Assembly: GCF_024713945.1 (NCBI RefSeq)
Contig: NC_134678.1
Location: 1,612,001 to 1,676,000, forward strand
Origin: Dermatophagoides farinae
Lineage: Eukaryota > Arthropoda > Arachnida > Sarcoptiformes > Pyroglyphidae
Direction: 5' to 3'
Length of the DNA: 64,000 nucleotides
The notes below the pieces were generated by a model that was given only the letters and a program-made list of their open reading frames with translations, made no database searches and was not told the origin of the DNA. Position numbers and translations under genes: made by a program. This document shows, piece by piece, positions 11,393-22,259 of this stretch (positions within the stretch are counted from its first letter, which is position 1; each line of letters starts with the position of its first letter).

Positions 11393-14300
11393 ATGGCTAA
11401 ACCAACAGCGGCCAAAAGTACGGCCAAGTTGGATTTTTTCCTTAAAATTGAATCTGAAATCCAACGACGATGGTCTGATGAAAAAATCTTTGAAATCGAT
11501 CCACCACCAGATGGTAAACGAAATAATGATGATGAAAAATATTTTGGCACTTTTCCTTATCCATATATGAATGGCCGTGGTCATATTGGTCATACATTTT
11601 CATTGACCAAATTAGAAGTGAGTGATCATTTCATTGTCATAATAAATTTTATGATTTTTTTGTCTCTTTTTTGTTGTTTTTCAGTTTGCAATGGGCTACT
11701 ATCGACTTAAAGGAAAACGTTGTCTATTTCCATTTGGGTTTCATTGCACCGGTACACCTATAAAAGCTTGTGCTGATAAATTGAAACGTGAAGTTGAACT
11801 ATATGGTTGCCCTCCACAATTTCCTGAAGAGGAATCTACACCCATAGAAGAAACAGCAGCCAACATAATTCAAGAGATTGAAATTAAAGATAAATCCAAA
11901 AGTAAAAAAAGTAAAGCTGCTGCTAAATCTGGTTCGTTTAAATATCAATGGCAAATTATGCAAGCATTGGGTTTGTCAGATGATGAGATTGCCAACTTTT
12001 TGGATGCTAATTATTGGTTAAATTATTTTCCACAAAAATGGATTGAAGATCTTAAAATGTTGGGCATTCGTGTTGATTGGCGTCGTAGTTTCATAACAAC
12101 CGATATCAATCCATATTATGATTCATTTGTACGATGGCAATTTATTCGTCTGAAAGAGAAAAACAAGATTAAATTCGGTAAACGTTATACAATCTATTCA
12201 CCAAAAGATCAACAACCATGTATGGATCATGATCGGTCTACTGGTGAAGGTGTAGGACCACAAGAATACACCTTGATTAAATTGCAAGTTATCGAGCCGA
12301 TTCCGAAACAGCTTGAAAAATATGCTACGAAAAGCAAAATCTTTTTGGTTGCTGCAACATTAAGACCGGAAACGATGTATGGTCAGACAAATTGTTGGTT
12401 AAGACCAGACATGAAATACATTGCCTATGAAATCAATACAGGAGAGATATTCATCTCTAGTATACGATCGGCAACAAATCTATCATATCAAGGCTTAATG
12501 GCACAATTTGGCCAAGTGAATATGGTGGCCCAATTAAAAGGTTCAGACTTGATTGGTGCCAAACTTAAAGCTCCACTTTCTGCCTATGAATATGTTTATG
12601 CTTTGCCCATGATGACTATTAAAGAAGATAAAGGCACTGGGGTGGTGACCAGTGTTCCATCTGATTCACCTGATGATCATGCTGCATTGACTGATTTGAA
12701 AAATAAAGAAGCCCTTCGATCTAAGTATAACATAACCGATGAAATGGTCTTACCATTCAATGCCGTACCAATCATTGAAATTCCCGATTATGGTAATCTT
12801 TGTGCTGTTCGTATTTGTGAAGAATTGAAAATCAAAAGTCAAAATGATAAGGAAAAATTGGCACAAGCAAAAGCAAAAGTCTATTTGTCCGGTTTCTACG
12901 ATGGCGTAATGTTGGTTGGTGAACATAAAGGGAAAAAAGTTTCCGAAGCAAAACCATTGATTCAAAAAATGCTTTGTGATTGTGGTGATGGTGTCAAGTA
13001 TTATGAACCAGAAAAACAAATCTTATCCCGTTCAAATGATGAATGTGTTGTTGCACTTTGTGATCAATGGTTCTTGGAATATGGAGAACCTAAATGGCGT
13101 GAACAGACAGAAAAATGTCTGCAGGATCTGAATACTTATTCGGAAGAAGTACGAAGAAATTTTGCTTTTACTTTGAATTGGTTAAAAGATCATGCCTGTA
13201 GTCGACAATATGGTCTTGGAACACGAATGCCTTGGGCAGAAGAATGGTTAATCGAATCATTATCAGATTCGACAATCTATATGGCCTATTATACAATAGT
13301 TCATTATCTTCAAGGTGGTGTACTTGATGGCCATGGTGAATCACCATTGGGCATTAAACCGGAACATTTGACACCAGAAGTATGGGATTATATTTTCTTT
13401 CCAAAAGTTGAATTTCCAAAAAATTGTTCCATATCAAAAGATAAACTTGACATTATGAAACTTGAATTCGAATATTGGTATCCAATGGATATTCGTGTTT
13501 CGGGTAAAGATTTGATCCAAAATCATTTAACATACATGTTGTACAATCATACTGCCATGTGGAATGATAATCCTGAATATTGGCCACTATCAGTTCGTAC
13601 AAACGGTCATCTACTATTAAATAATGAAAAAATGTCCAAATCGACTGGTAATTTTCTTACATTACGTGATGCTATTTTAAAATATTCAGCCGATGGAGTA
13701 CGATTTGCATTGGCTGATGCCGGTGATGCTATTGAAGATGCTAATTTTGTTGAAAAACAAGCTGAAAATGGTCTACTGAAATTGTATGCCTTTATTGAAT
13801 GGTGTCGTGAAATAGTTGATAATTTAGATTCATTAAGAAATGATGATCCCAATGTATTGTTTGAAGATATTGCCTTCTCGAATCTGATGGACGATTTGAT
13901 TATGAAAACTGAAGCTAATTATAAAAATCTTATGTTCAAAGAAGCATTGAAAACTGGATTTTTTGAATATCAAGATGCTCGTGATAAATATCGTGAGCTC
14001 AGTATTCGTTCGGGTATGCATCAAGGTCTGATTATTCGATTTATCGAAACACAAGCAATTATGTTGTCACCGATTTGTCCACATTCGGCTGAATATATCT
14101 ACAAAGAAATTCTATTACGTAACGGCTCAATACAGCACGCTGAATGGCCAATAACCAAACAGCCTGATCAAAATTATCTTGAAATATTCAACTATTTCAT
14201 TGATGCATGTCATCTATTTCGTGTCCGTTATAAAGCTTATATGGGACAAACTAAAACAAAGGGAAAGTCTTCTTCGTCTTCTGGTAAACAACAATCATCA

Positions 14301-15323
14301 TTATCCACGAACAAGAACAAATCCGATCAACAACAACCACAACGGCCTACACATGCCATCATTCATGTAGCTCGTAGTTTTCCAAAATGGCAGTCAATCA
14401 TTTTAGCCTCATTGAAACAGATGTATCACGTATGTATTCGAAAATTCAAATGAAAATGTTAATTTTTCATAAATAATCTAAATATATATATAAACATTAG
14501 GAAAACAATAACAAATTACCGGAAAATAATATAATAGCAAGCAGACTGAGCAAGATTAATGATCTTAAGAAATATATGAAAAAAGTTATGCCATTCGTGG
14601 AGATGAGAAAAGTAAGTTGTGTTTCAGGTAGTTTGGTTTGGTTTGTTTTTTTTTGTAATCAATAATTTTTGAATATCATCCATACGTGTTGTTCACAATT
14701 AATTGATCAAAAACATTTTCTATTTTTTTTTCTCATAGCGATTGTTTCAAACATCAGGCGAAAATGTATTTGAAGATCGTGCTCATTTTGATGAATTGGC
14801 TGTTTTACAACAAAATTATGATTATCTTGTATCAACATTAGATCTATGCGGTATCGATCTTCGTTATGCTGATGAAGCCGATTCACGTATACAAGAAGAA
14901 TGTTGTCCACAGGAACCGTTCATTTCATTTCGCACGGAACCATCCGTTCCATTGACCTGTATCAATAACCAACCAATGGTTTCATGTTTTGAAATGGCCA
15001 TGCCCGTTTATCAAGATGATTCAATTAAATCATTTGCTGATCGTTTAGCAAAAGAAACGAAAAATAAAGGTGTGTTCATCATTAGAACAATGAAATAATT
15101 AATTTTTGTTTTTTGTGGCATAGATTCTCGTGTTAAAATTCTGCGATACAAAAATGTTGATTTGGATCCAAGATGTTTTCCATCGGCTGAAACTTTTAAC
15201 AATATTCTAACACCCATTGATATGGAAGGAAAATTTTCGGTAAATTTTGAATCCAAAATCGTTTCATTAATTGAAAATGGACAACCAATTCCATTAGGAA
15301 ATCGTATTATCTATCAGATTTGA
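11393..15323 (+). CDS. LARS1: Cytosolic leucyl-tRNA synthetase
   Basis: Five exons (11393-11617, 11685-14429, 14501-14611, 14739-15069, 15124-15323) give 1203 residues, close to the human enzyme (about 1176). It charges tRNA-Leu with leucine in the cytosol. Seen: the class I signature HIGH at residues 64-67 (GRGHIGHTF) and KMSKS at about 723-727 ([11 protein letters not shown]). The long insertion between them includes [10 protein letters not shown] and [19 protein letters not shown], which is the CP1 editing domain that hydrolyses mischarged tRNA. An anticodon-binding helical region and an archaeal/eukaryotic-type C-terminal extension follow. A Lys/Ser/Gln-rich low-complexity insertion at about residues 935-965 is lineage-specific. 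The stop lies 62 bp from that of MFAP1 on the other strand. The last codons were copied along with MFAP1 to about 19.06 kb. Confidence 0.96.
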
Positions 15324-16559
15324 TTTTTATTAATTAAAATTTAAAGAAAAAAAATATTAAAAAATTATTTACACTATTCAAATTTTCATTTTTTCCGCTT
15401 GCCCGGTCGTTCGAATGATTGTTTCATTCCACCACCATGAGCTTGATGAAATTGTATCGCATGTGTATTATCTTTGGCTGACCAAGCCGAATCAAATGCA
15501 GTCGTGTCAACATCAGTTAGATGTGTATATTTTGTGCGACCAGCACGGCCAAAATTTTTCACTTGCATAACCGATGGCAATACCGATTTATCAAAATGAT
15601 CTTCCAGTGTTGGTTGCGCAAAATCTCGTTTGAACACCTGATCTTCTTCATCCAGATAGAATGCACCACGATGATAATACTTTTGTAGGAATTTATATTT
15701 GCCCTTTTTCTGTTGATTAGTTACAACACGTGGATTCTTTTTCAACTCTTCCTGTCGTTCTTCTTCTGTCATGTTTCGTAATCGTTCAATTTCACGTCGT
15801 TCTCTTTCTCGTTGTTCTTCCTCTTCTTTTTCTCGTTTGATTCGTCTTAATTCACGGACTTTCCATAATTCAAATGCCGTTTCATCATCTTCATCATCAG
15901 TGATAACCGAAGCGATTCCTTTGATAATTGCTTCTTCTTCGGCTGCCGCTTTATTCTTTTCTCGTTCTTCTTCTTCACGACGACGGTCTTCTTCAATTAA
16001 TTTTAATGTTGATCGACGACGTTCTTCCAATGCAATTTTCGCTTCCAATTCGGCAGTTTCAATACGTTTGCGTTCCTGTTCCTCTTTCTCATTGATGGTT
16101 ATTCTATCTTTTTTTGAAACAAAAATTGGTTTCAATCGAGGCATTGCTTCATCTTCTGAATATTCGGATTCATTTTCTGATTCTTCCTCATCATCATCAT
16201 CTTCATCATCGTTGTCGTTGTCATCACTGAAAGCTTCATCTGGTGCAGATTCCAATTCTAATTTACGCACCCGTTGTTTCAATAATTCATGACGACGTTC
16301 AATATTTTCATCAGCATTTTCATCATCATTTTCTTCGGCATCGATAACTTCACGATGTCGATGACGACGTCTAATGACATCACCGTCTTCATCATGCTCT
16401 AATTCGGGATCAGATTCTTCTTGATCACTTTTTTGACCACTTTTAATAACCTGTGGTTTGATCGTTGGCCGTGAACTTTCTTTGTTTGATTGTTCACGAA
16501 ATTGCATCAATCGACGCATACGAGGATCTTGATACAATTTTTCCTGATTCACAATTACA
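15298..16559. repeat. Source block of a partial duplication (copy at 19057-20288)
   Basis: This block covers the last LARS codons, the 62-bp intergenic gap and the 3' three quarters of MFAP1. It reappears in the same orientation at 19057-20288. By eye the copies differ by roughly 20-30 substitutions and a few small indels over 1.2 kb. Left edges share GAAATCGTATTATC and right edges share CAATTACA; sequence outside these edges is unrelated. Confidence 0.9.
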
Positions 16560-16945
16560 TTATTTTCGCGATTCTTTCTGATACGTAAACGAATATCATC
16601 ATCGTCGTCGTCGCTATCGTCAGCTTCTTTATTCTCATTATCATCTGTTTGTTTATTTTTGCTACTGGCCAATGTAAAAGCCATTGAACTATGATTTTGA
16701 TGACGATTTAAGCTGGGTAAAAGTTTACGATTTTTATTCTTCAATTCATCTTCAGATGAATAACTATTTGATTCACTTCCAGATGAATCCACTTCTTCAG
16801 CATATTTTGGTTTACGTCCAGAAACATATCGTTGAACTTTAACTTTTTGCATAGTAATTTCCCCTTTTTCATTCTTTACGGGAACAGCACCAAGTGGCCG
16901 TAATGATTGTACCGATGATGGTTTTATATCTTTGTATGTGGACAT
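15386..16945 (-). CDS. Mfap1: Microfibrillar-associated protein 1 (spliceosomal B-complex protein MFAP1)
   Basis: A single uninterrupted frame of 519 residues, longer than human MFAP1 (about 440) because of acidic insertions. Seen: the N-terminal GAVPVKNEKGEI and KVKVQRYVSGRKP, long acidic and Glu/Arg coiled-coil stretches, MPRLKPIFVSKKDR, and the highly conserved C-terminal block (YKFLQKYYHRGAF, APTLEDHF-like and RTKYTHLTDVDTTAFDSAW). Despite its name, the protein is known as a nuclear component of the spliceosomal B complex, associated with Prp38 and the U4/U6.U5 tri-snRNP. The frame is intronless, which is unusual beside intron-containing neighbours but common for short-gene arthropods. 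It is convergent with LARS. A 5'-truncated second copy lies 2.2 kb upstream of its start. Confidence 0.95.
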   Translation of the reverse strand: MSTYKDIKPSSVQSLRPLGAVPVKNEKGEITMQKVKVQRYVSGRKPKYAEEVDSSGSESNSYSSEDELKNKNRKLLPSLNRHQNHSSMAFTLASSKNKQTDDNENKEADDSDDDDDDIRLRIRKNRENNVIVNQEKLYQDPRMRRLMQFREQSNKESSRPTIKPQVIKSGQKSDQEESDPELEHDEDGDVIRRRHRHREVIDAEENDDENADENIERRHELLKQRVRKLELESAPDEAFSDDNDNDDEDDDDEEESENESEYSEDEAMPRLKPIFVSKKDRITINEKEEQERKRIETAELEAKIALEERRRSTLKLIEEDRRREEEEREKNKAAAEEEAIIKGIASVITDDEDDETAFELWKVRELRRIKREKEEEEQRERERREIERLRNMTEEERQEELKKNPRVVTNQQKKGKYKFLQKYYHRGAFYLDEEDQVFKRDFAQPTLEDHFDKSVLPSVMQVKNFGRAGRTKYTHLTDVDTTAFDSAWSAKDNTHAIQFHQAHGGGMKQSFERPGKRKK

Positions 16946-17221
16946 GTCGTTGTATATAAATGATGGAAATTTATTTCAAAAATTCAAATAAAAATCAAAA
17001 TATAAACAAACTCGAATTTTAGTAGACCCATTTAACAATGAAAATAAACAAAACTCATGCGCTGAATCTTAAAATGATGCCGTGCATTAATGACGTTACA
17101 CCGAGTGGGAAAGTGAAAAAATGACTATAGCCATGCGCGCATGTGGGGTTGAGTTTAAAAGTTGCAGTTACCGACAAACGCAAGCGACATAGACTAGTAG
17201 AGAGTAGAGATTTAGAATTTG
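16946..17221. other. MFAP1 upstream region and transposon left flank
   Basis: The first part is the MFAP1 promoter region. It contains the 12-bp palindrome CATGCGCGCATG at 17132-17143 in a locally GC-richer patch, probably already transposon-derived. No complete gene is present. Confidence 0.4.
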
Positions 17222-17818
17222 ATTAGATTAGAAATTAGATTAGATATTGATTTGTGTAATCCGTTTACAATTTGCACAACGGATGGATTCGTCATTGATA
17301 TAGATGGACCTCACAATGCGAAGAAAAACGATGCAAAAATTCTTGAAGAAATTCTGATGAGATCGACTGGTTTATCCCAGTTACTTTAAGATAATGATTA
17401 TCTTGTATTGGACCGTGGATTTCGCGATGTTGTGCCATTTTTGCAACAAAGTGGCTTCAATGTAATTATGCCTGCTATGAAAGGCCAACGACTCCAGCTA
17501 ACCACAAAAGAATCTAACGATTCTAGATTTGTTACCAAGATTAGATTGGTCGTTGAAGCGGTTCATGGGGTTATTGAACAAAAATATAAGTTGCTCCATA
17601 ACCAATTCATGAATAATACCTTGGACAATGCCCGTACGTATTGTCGAATCGCATGCTTTTTGCATAATAGATTTGGCAAAGTATCACCGGTTATTGCTGC
17701 AAGTGTACTAATCGGGAATCGGACCGTTGGTTGTTGTTCTCATGTCGCAGCCATCATCTATCATCTCAGTCATGGACGATATTTATCAAGAATATATCGA
17801 CCTGACGAATCTTTTTAA
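17222..17818 (+). pseudogene. Decayed DDE transposase fragment (Harbinger/PIF or ISL2EU-like DNA transposon)
   Basis: A reading frame in the DDE_Tnp_4 style: TTDGFVIDIDGPHNAKKNDAKIL carries the first Asp, LDRGFRDV the second, and RLVVEAVHGVIEQKYKLL the Glu, with a CRIACFLHNRFG tail. These are the order and spacing expected of Harbinger/ISL2EU-type transposases. A TAA at 17387-17389 interrupts the frame between the first and second catalytic Asp, and the usual N-terminal DNA-binding half is absent, so the copy is dead. I could not find clear terminal inverted repeats or target-site duplications. It sits between the two MFAP1 copies. Its base composition is slightly less AT-rich than the surroundings, consistent with a different origin. 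Confidence 0.75.
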
Positions 17819-18028
17819 CCTCAACGAAGGAACATTATAGAAGATGATCCTTCCATAAGGAAGATATTATATTAATATTTAATTTCAATATTTTTAATTA
17901 ACCGATTTTGTAAAGACTACTGTCTGAACTATTCATAAAAAAAACATTATTCTTTTATTATCATTATTATTCTATTTTATTACTTTATTCTCTATTGTTA
18001 TTTTCTTTTCTGTTTAATTCCATTCTGC

Positions 18029-18083
18029 GCAAGTGCTCCCCGGAGTAGCGCGTATTAATTAAATAAATTCAATTCAATTCAAT
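18029..18083. mobile_element. Possible LINE 3' tail with hairpin and (AATTC)n end
   Basis: A compact GC-rich hairpin, TGCGC...CTCCCCGGAG...GCGCG, is followed at once by an AT stretch and a short AATTC pentamer array. Non-LTR retrotransposons of several clades end in a 3' stem-loop plus a short microsatellite of this kind. No reverse-transcriptase sequence is attached, so the family is open; it could also be the end of a short non-autonomous element. Confidence 0.35.
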
Positions 18084-19056
18084 ATTAATATTTTGAATCA
18101 TAGCGACGATACTGATGTAGAAGTTTATTGTTACACATAAGATGGCCAATTTTTCAATATTATTCCATGATATCATTTTTTTTCTAATGGCCATCATCAT
18201 AAATGTTACAAGATTAATCGACTAGAAAAAAAAGAAAAAAAAATTTTCTTTCAAATCATTAACCTGAGCTTTAATCACATGTGCACTTTTAAAGTTTGCA
18301 TGATTTTTAAAAATAAAAATAAAATTTTATTGATTCGAACTCGCAAAATGAACGCTAATAATACAACAAAAAAAAAATACATACATAATAATTAACACGC
18401 AAACAACGATAAAACCGAAAAAAAAAGAAATCAGATAAACAACAAAACAAACAAAACGAAATCTAGGTGAATCACCTGTGATCACAATTTGACAAAATAA
18501 TCAACAAACAGACTAGCATTTCAAATTATTTTTTTTTTGTTGTTGTTTTTCGTGTTTCATCTTTTTTTTACGAAAATTTTTCTTTTTTTTGTTGTTTTGT
18601 TTTCTCAATTAACATAAATCTGTTATATATACAGTAAATATTTGATTATTGTGAAGTTTTGAATTTATTATTAAGATGATGATTATGATGATGATTGCTA
18701 TCTAGAAAATAAAAAACAACTATGTGGTCAAATGATGTTCAGCTGAATATTTCCGTTTGAATGAAATGATTGAATTGATTTCGAATTCAATCGACAGAGA
18801 AACATTAGAAAAAAAACGTTTCTCTTTTTTTTCCAATCCATTAGCATTGGTAATAATAATAATATAATGGTCATCATCATCATTAGCTTTGCACACATAT
18901 TGAATGATGAAAACGACAATGATGGTCGACACCAGCGATTGCCGATCGACAAGTCATTCAATACCAATATAATTTATAATAAAAATGAAATTAAATGAAA
19001 GCATCGTCATTTTTTAAAGGTAAATCATAATCAATGATAATGGGTAATGTTTTTGT
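18084..19056. other. Spacer between LINE-like tail and truncated MFAP1 copy
   Basis: AT-rich, with poly-T and poly-A tracts and GAT repeats. There are no convincing coding frames and no tRNA-like cloverleaf that I could see. Confidence 0.45.
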
Positions 19057-19137
19057 GAAATCGTATTATCTATCAGATTTGATTTTTATTAATTAAAGTT
19101 TAAAGAAAAAAAAATATTAAAAAATTATTTACACTAT

Positions 19138-20283
19138 TCAAATTTTCATTTTTTTCCGCTTGCCCGGTCGTTCGAATGATTGTTTCATTCCACCACCATG
19201 AGCTTGATGAAATTGTATCGCATGTGTATTATCTTTGGCTGACCAAGCCGAATCAAATGCAGTCGTGTCAACATCAGTTAGATGTGTATATTTTGTGCGA
19301 CCAGCAAGGCCAAAATTTTTCACTTGCATAACCGATGGCAATACGGATTTATCAAAATGATCTTCCAGTGTTGGTTGCGCAAAATCTCGTTTGAACACCT
19401 GATCTTCTGCATCCAGATAGAATGCACCACGATGATAATACTTTTGTAGGAATTTATATTTGCCCTTTTTCTGTTGATTAGTTACAACACGTGGATTCTT
19501 TTTCAACTCTTCCTGTCGTTCTTCTTCTGTCATGTTTCGTAATCGTTCAATTTCACGTCGTTCTCTGTCTCGTTGTTCTTCCTCTTCTTTTTCTCGTTTG
19601 ATTCGTCTTAATTCACGGACTTTCCATAATTCGAATGCCGTTTCATCATCTTCATCATCGGTGATAACCGAAGCGATTCCTTTGATAATTGCTTCTTCTT
19701 CGGCTGCCGCTTTATTCTTTTCTCGTTCTTCTTCTTCACGACGACGGTCTTCTTTAATTAATTTTAATGTTGATCGACGGCGTTCTTCCAATGCAATTTT
19801 CGCTTCCAATTCGGCAGTTTCAATACGTTTGCGTTCCTGTTCCTCTTTCTCATTGATGGTTATACTATCTTTTTTGGAAACGAAAATTGGTTTCAATCGA
19901 GGCATTACTTCATCTTCTGAATATTTGGATTCATTTTCTGATTCTTCCTCATCGTTTTCGTCGTCATCACTGAAAGCATTTTGTGCAGGTTCCAATTTTA
20001 ATTTAAGCATCCGTTGTTTCAATAATTCATGACGACGTTCAATATTTTCATCATCATTTTCTTCGGCATCGATAACTTCACGATGTCGATGACGACGTCT
20101 AATGACATCACCGTCTTCATCATGTTCTAATTCGGGATCAGATTCTTCTTGATCACTTTTTTGACCACTTTTAATAACCTGTGGTTTGATCGTTGGCCGC
20201 GAACCTTCTTTGTTTGATTGTTCACGAAATTTTATCAATCGACGCATACTAGGATCTTGATTCAATTTTTCCTGATTTACCAA
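19138..20283 (-). pseudogene. 5'-truncated duplicate of MFAP1
   Basis: The frame is open for about 380 codons and very similar to the MFAP1 gene at 15386-16945, but the first ~129 codons are missing. No ATG exists near its 5' edge; the Met of the original RLMQF is Ile here, and the next in-frame Met lies well inside (VMPRLKP). Indels relative to the parent inside the acidic region remove whole codons, so the frame is kept. One extra A in the terminal A run changes the C-terminus from KRKK-stop to KRKKMKI-stop. Homology begins at 19057 (including the end of LARS) and stops at about 20288. Either a young pseudogene or a truncated gene using a new upstream exon. No such exon is evident. Confidence 0.85.
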
Positions 20284-20319
20284 TTACAAAAGTTATCACA
20301 GCAAAAAAAAGTGTGTGAG

Positions 20320-20375
20320 TATTTCGGCTATTTCTTGGTGACTATTTGAGTGTATATAGTCGAACAGCCGAAATA
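20320..20375. repeat. Hairpin-forming inverted repeat beside the duplication breakpoint
   Basis: TATTTCGGCT at 20320-20329 pairs perfectly with AGCCGAAATA at 20366-20375. Inside it GACTAT at 20340-20345 pairs with ATAGTC at 20356-20361. The stem starts about 30 bp beyond the end of the MFAP1 duplication. It could be a fragment of a foldback element or simply a breakage-prone structure. Confidence 0.6.
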
Positions 20376-22259
20376 TTCGAAATAACATTTACGAGTTTGA
20401 AATCAGAAAACGAAAAATTTTCATAAATCTAATCGCACTTGGTTGTTATGCGAAAAAAATATTCATATTTCGCGATTGATCATTTAAATTCAATTTGATC
20501 GATAAACGAATTGTTATTTTGAGAGATGAAGATTGTAGATGAAGACATTGAGTTTTTTTTAATCGGATTTTTTTTTGTTTTGTTTTGTTTGTTTGAAATT
20601 TGAATTATAAAAACAAAAACAACCAAGTGTCCGGTGATGATGACCTAAATGTGGACAGATTTATCCGATGATGATGATGATGATGATGATGATGATAGTG
20701 AGATGGTAAAAAAAAGGAAAGAAAGTTCAAATACTGTATTATATATACACATTGCAATTCATTCATATAATTTTCATTTCAAATGTAATAATGTTGAAAT
20801 GATGTGGTGGTGGTGGTGGTGGTGGTGGTCAAACAAATACCGACATGACGATGTTGATGTTGATGATGATGATGACCTCCTTTTCAGGTGGTTTTTTTTC
20901 TTCGTAGAAAAAAAAGGAAGATTGTTTGTTGCTGCTGGCAAATCTTGTTGTTGTTGTTGTTACTTTGAATTGTTTTTTATTTTCTCGACAACCATGGCAA
21001 TAATTGTGTTAAAGAAAGGAAAAAAAATTAATTTCACAACAATATATGACAAACATTTTTATAATAGTTACCTGGTTTGGAATAAAAAAAAAGTTGAACA
21101 TTGTTATGATGATGATCCATGATGATTCGGATCCCCACATAAATGCCAATCATTGATGATGATGATGATGATGATACTTATAATGTGTAGCCAATGGCAA
21201 TAAGAAAAAATAATTTCAATCCCATCGATAGAACATCGATGTATATATGAATCAATAAATGATCATAATGGTTGGTCGTCAACAACAACAATTAGATCAA
21301 TCAATAAATAGCCCTTGAGGCGTTTTTATACTTTTTTTTTCATTTGAACTTTTCATATATTATATATTATATTATATATCGGTACAGTGCAATTTTTGTT
21401 TTTCATACAAATCTTGATTCCCATTTTTTTTTCACTTTTCCAAGTTCAATCACATATATTATCCAGTACTTGCTAGATATTTTTAATTAGCTATTAAGAC
21501 GAAACAGAAAAGAAATTGATCTAATATAAAATTTATATTTCAATGATGATGATGATAAATTGCCATTTGGTGACATTTCTCATTTCATCAGCAAAAAAAA
21601 AAAAACAAAAATTTTTTTTGATTCAAAGTCATTGAACGTTATGGTTCAAGTGGTGGCTTTTTCTTGCTGTTTGTTTGTTAACCACCACCACCAACCATAA
21701 ATTATATTATTATTATTATATATATGCTGTGATAAAATGACTTGAGGCTTATTTTTTTTCTTACTTTGTCCTTTTGTAATCATCATCATCATCATCATCT
21801 TATTTGGATCGTTTTGGATCAATAATCGGATATTGTTTTGCACTCTTTTTCATTTTTGTTTCAAAATTTTTTAGAACAAAGAAAAAATAATTCAAATCAA
21901 ATTAGCTAGCACACACACACACACACACACAAACAGACAAAATCCAATCCAATCCAATCCAATCCAATCAATCAATCAATCGATAAAAAAAAAGATAGAA
22001 AGACAATGAAGCCAAATCGTTGAGCTAATAATAATTTGTCCTAATTCATTTTTTTTCTATTTTAGCTAAATTGGATTATTTGAATAACAAAAAAAAAAAC
22101 AAAATCAAATCAATTCGAATAAGCCTGATGATTCGATTAGTTTTAATTCGATATTAGAATTATGAAAATGAAAATTTCAGTAAATAAAAACTTCAATGCA
22201 TATGCAAAAATCCATTTGAAATTGTTTGGTGGTAACGAAAAAAAATAAAAAGCGTTCTG
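20376..22259. other. Intergenic region with simple repeats, phosphatase upstream region
   Basis: No gene is supported. The stretch holds (GAT)n at about 20668-20697 and (GGT)n at 20806-20829, which generate poly-Asp and poly-Trp pseudo-frames. Farther on are another (GAT)n near 21155-21175 and the compound repeat noted separately. The last part is the promoter region of the phosphatase. Confidence 0.5.
21910..21982. repeat. Compound microsatellite (AC)n - (ATCCA)n - (ATCA)n
   Basis: An AC run at about 21910-21930 is followed by repeated AATCC pentamers (21941-21969) that grade into ATCA tetramers. It lies about 280 bp upstream of the phosphatase start codon. Confidence 0.8.

Noticed and set aside
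15771-16292. Ser/Arg-rich open frame on the plus strand (and its twin at 19532-20032)
   Set aside because: It is the antisense of the Glu/Arg/Asp codons of MFAP1 and its copy; no start context or conserved features.
16946-19056. tRNA or other structured RNA genes in the GC-richer patches
   Set aside because: I could not fit A-box/B-box spacing or a cloverleaf; the GC patches are better explained as transposon remains.
20649-21122. 157-codon frame starting MWTDLSDDDD with poly-Asp and poly-Trp
   Set aside because: Produced by (GAT)n and (GGT)n repeats; no splice sites or domain, and composition unlike any real gene here.
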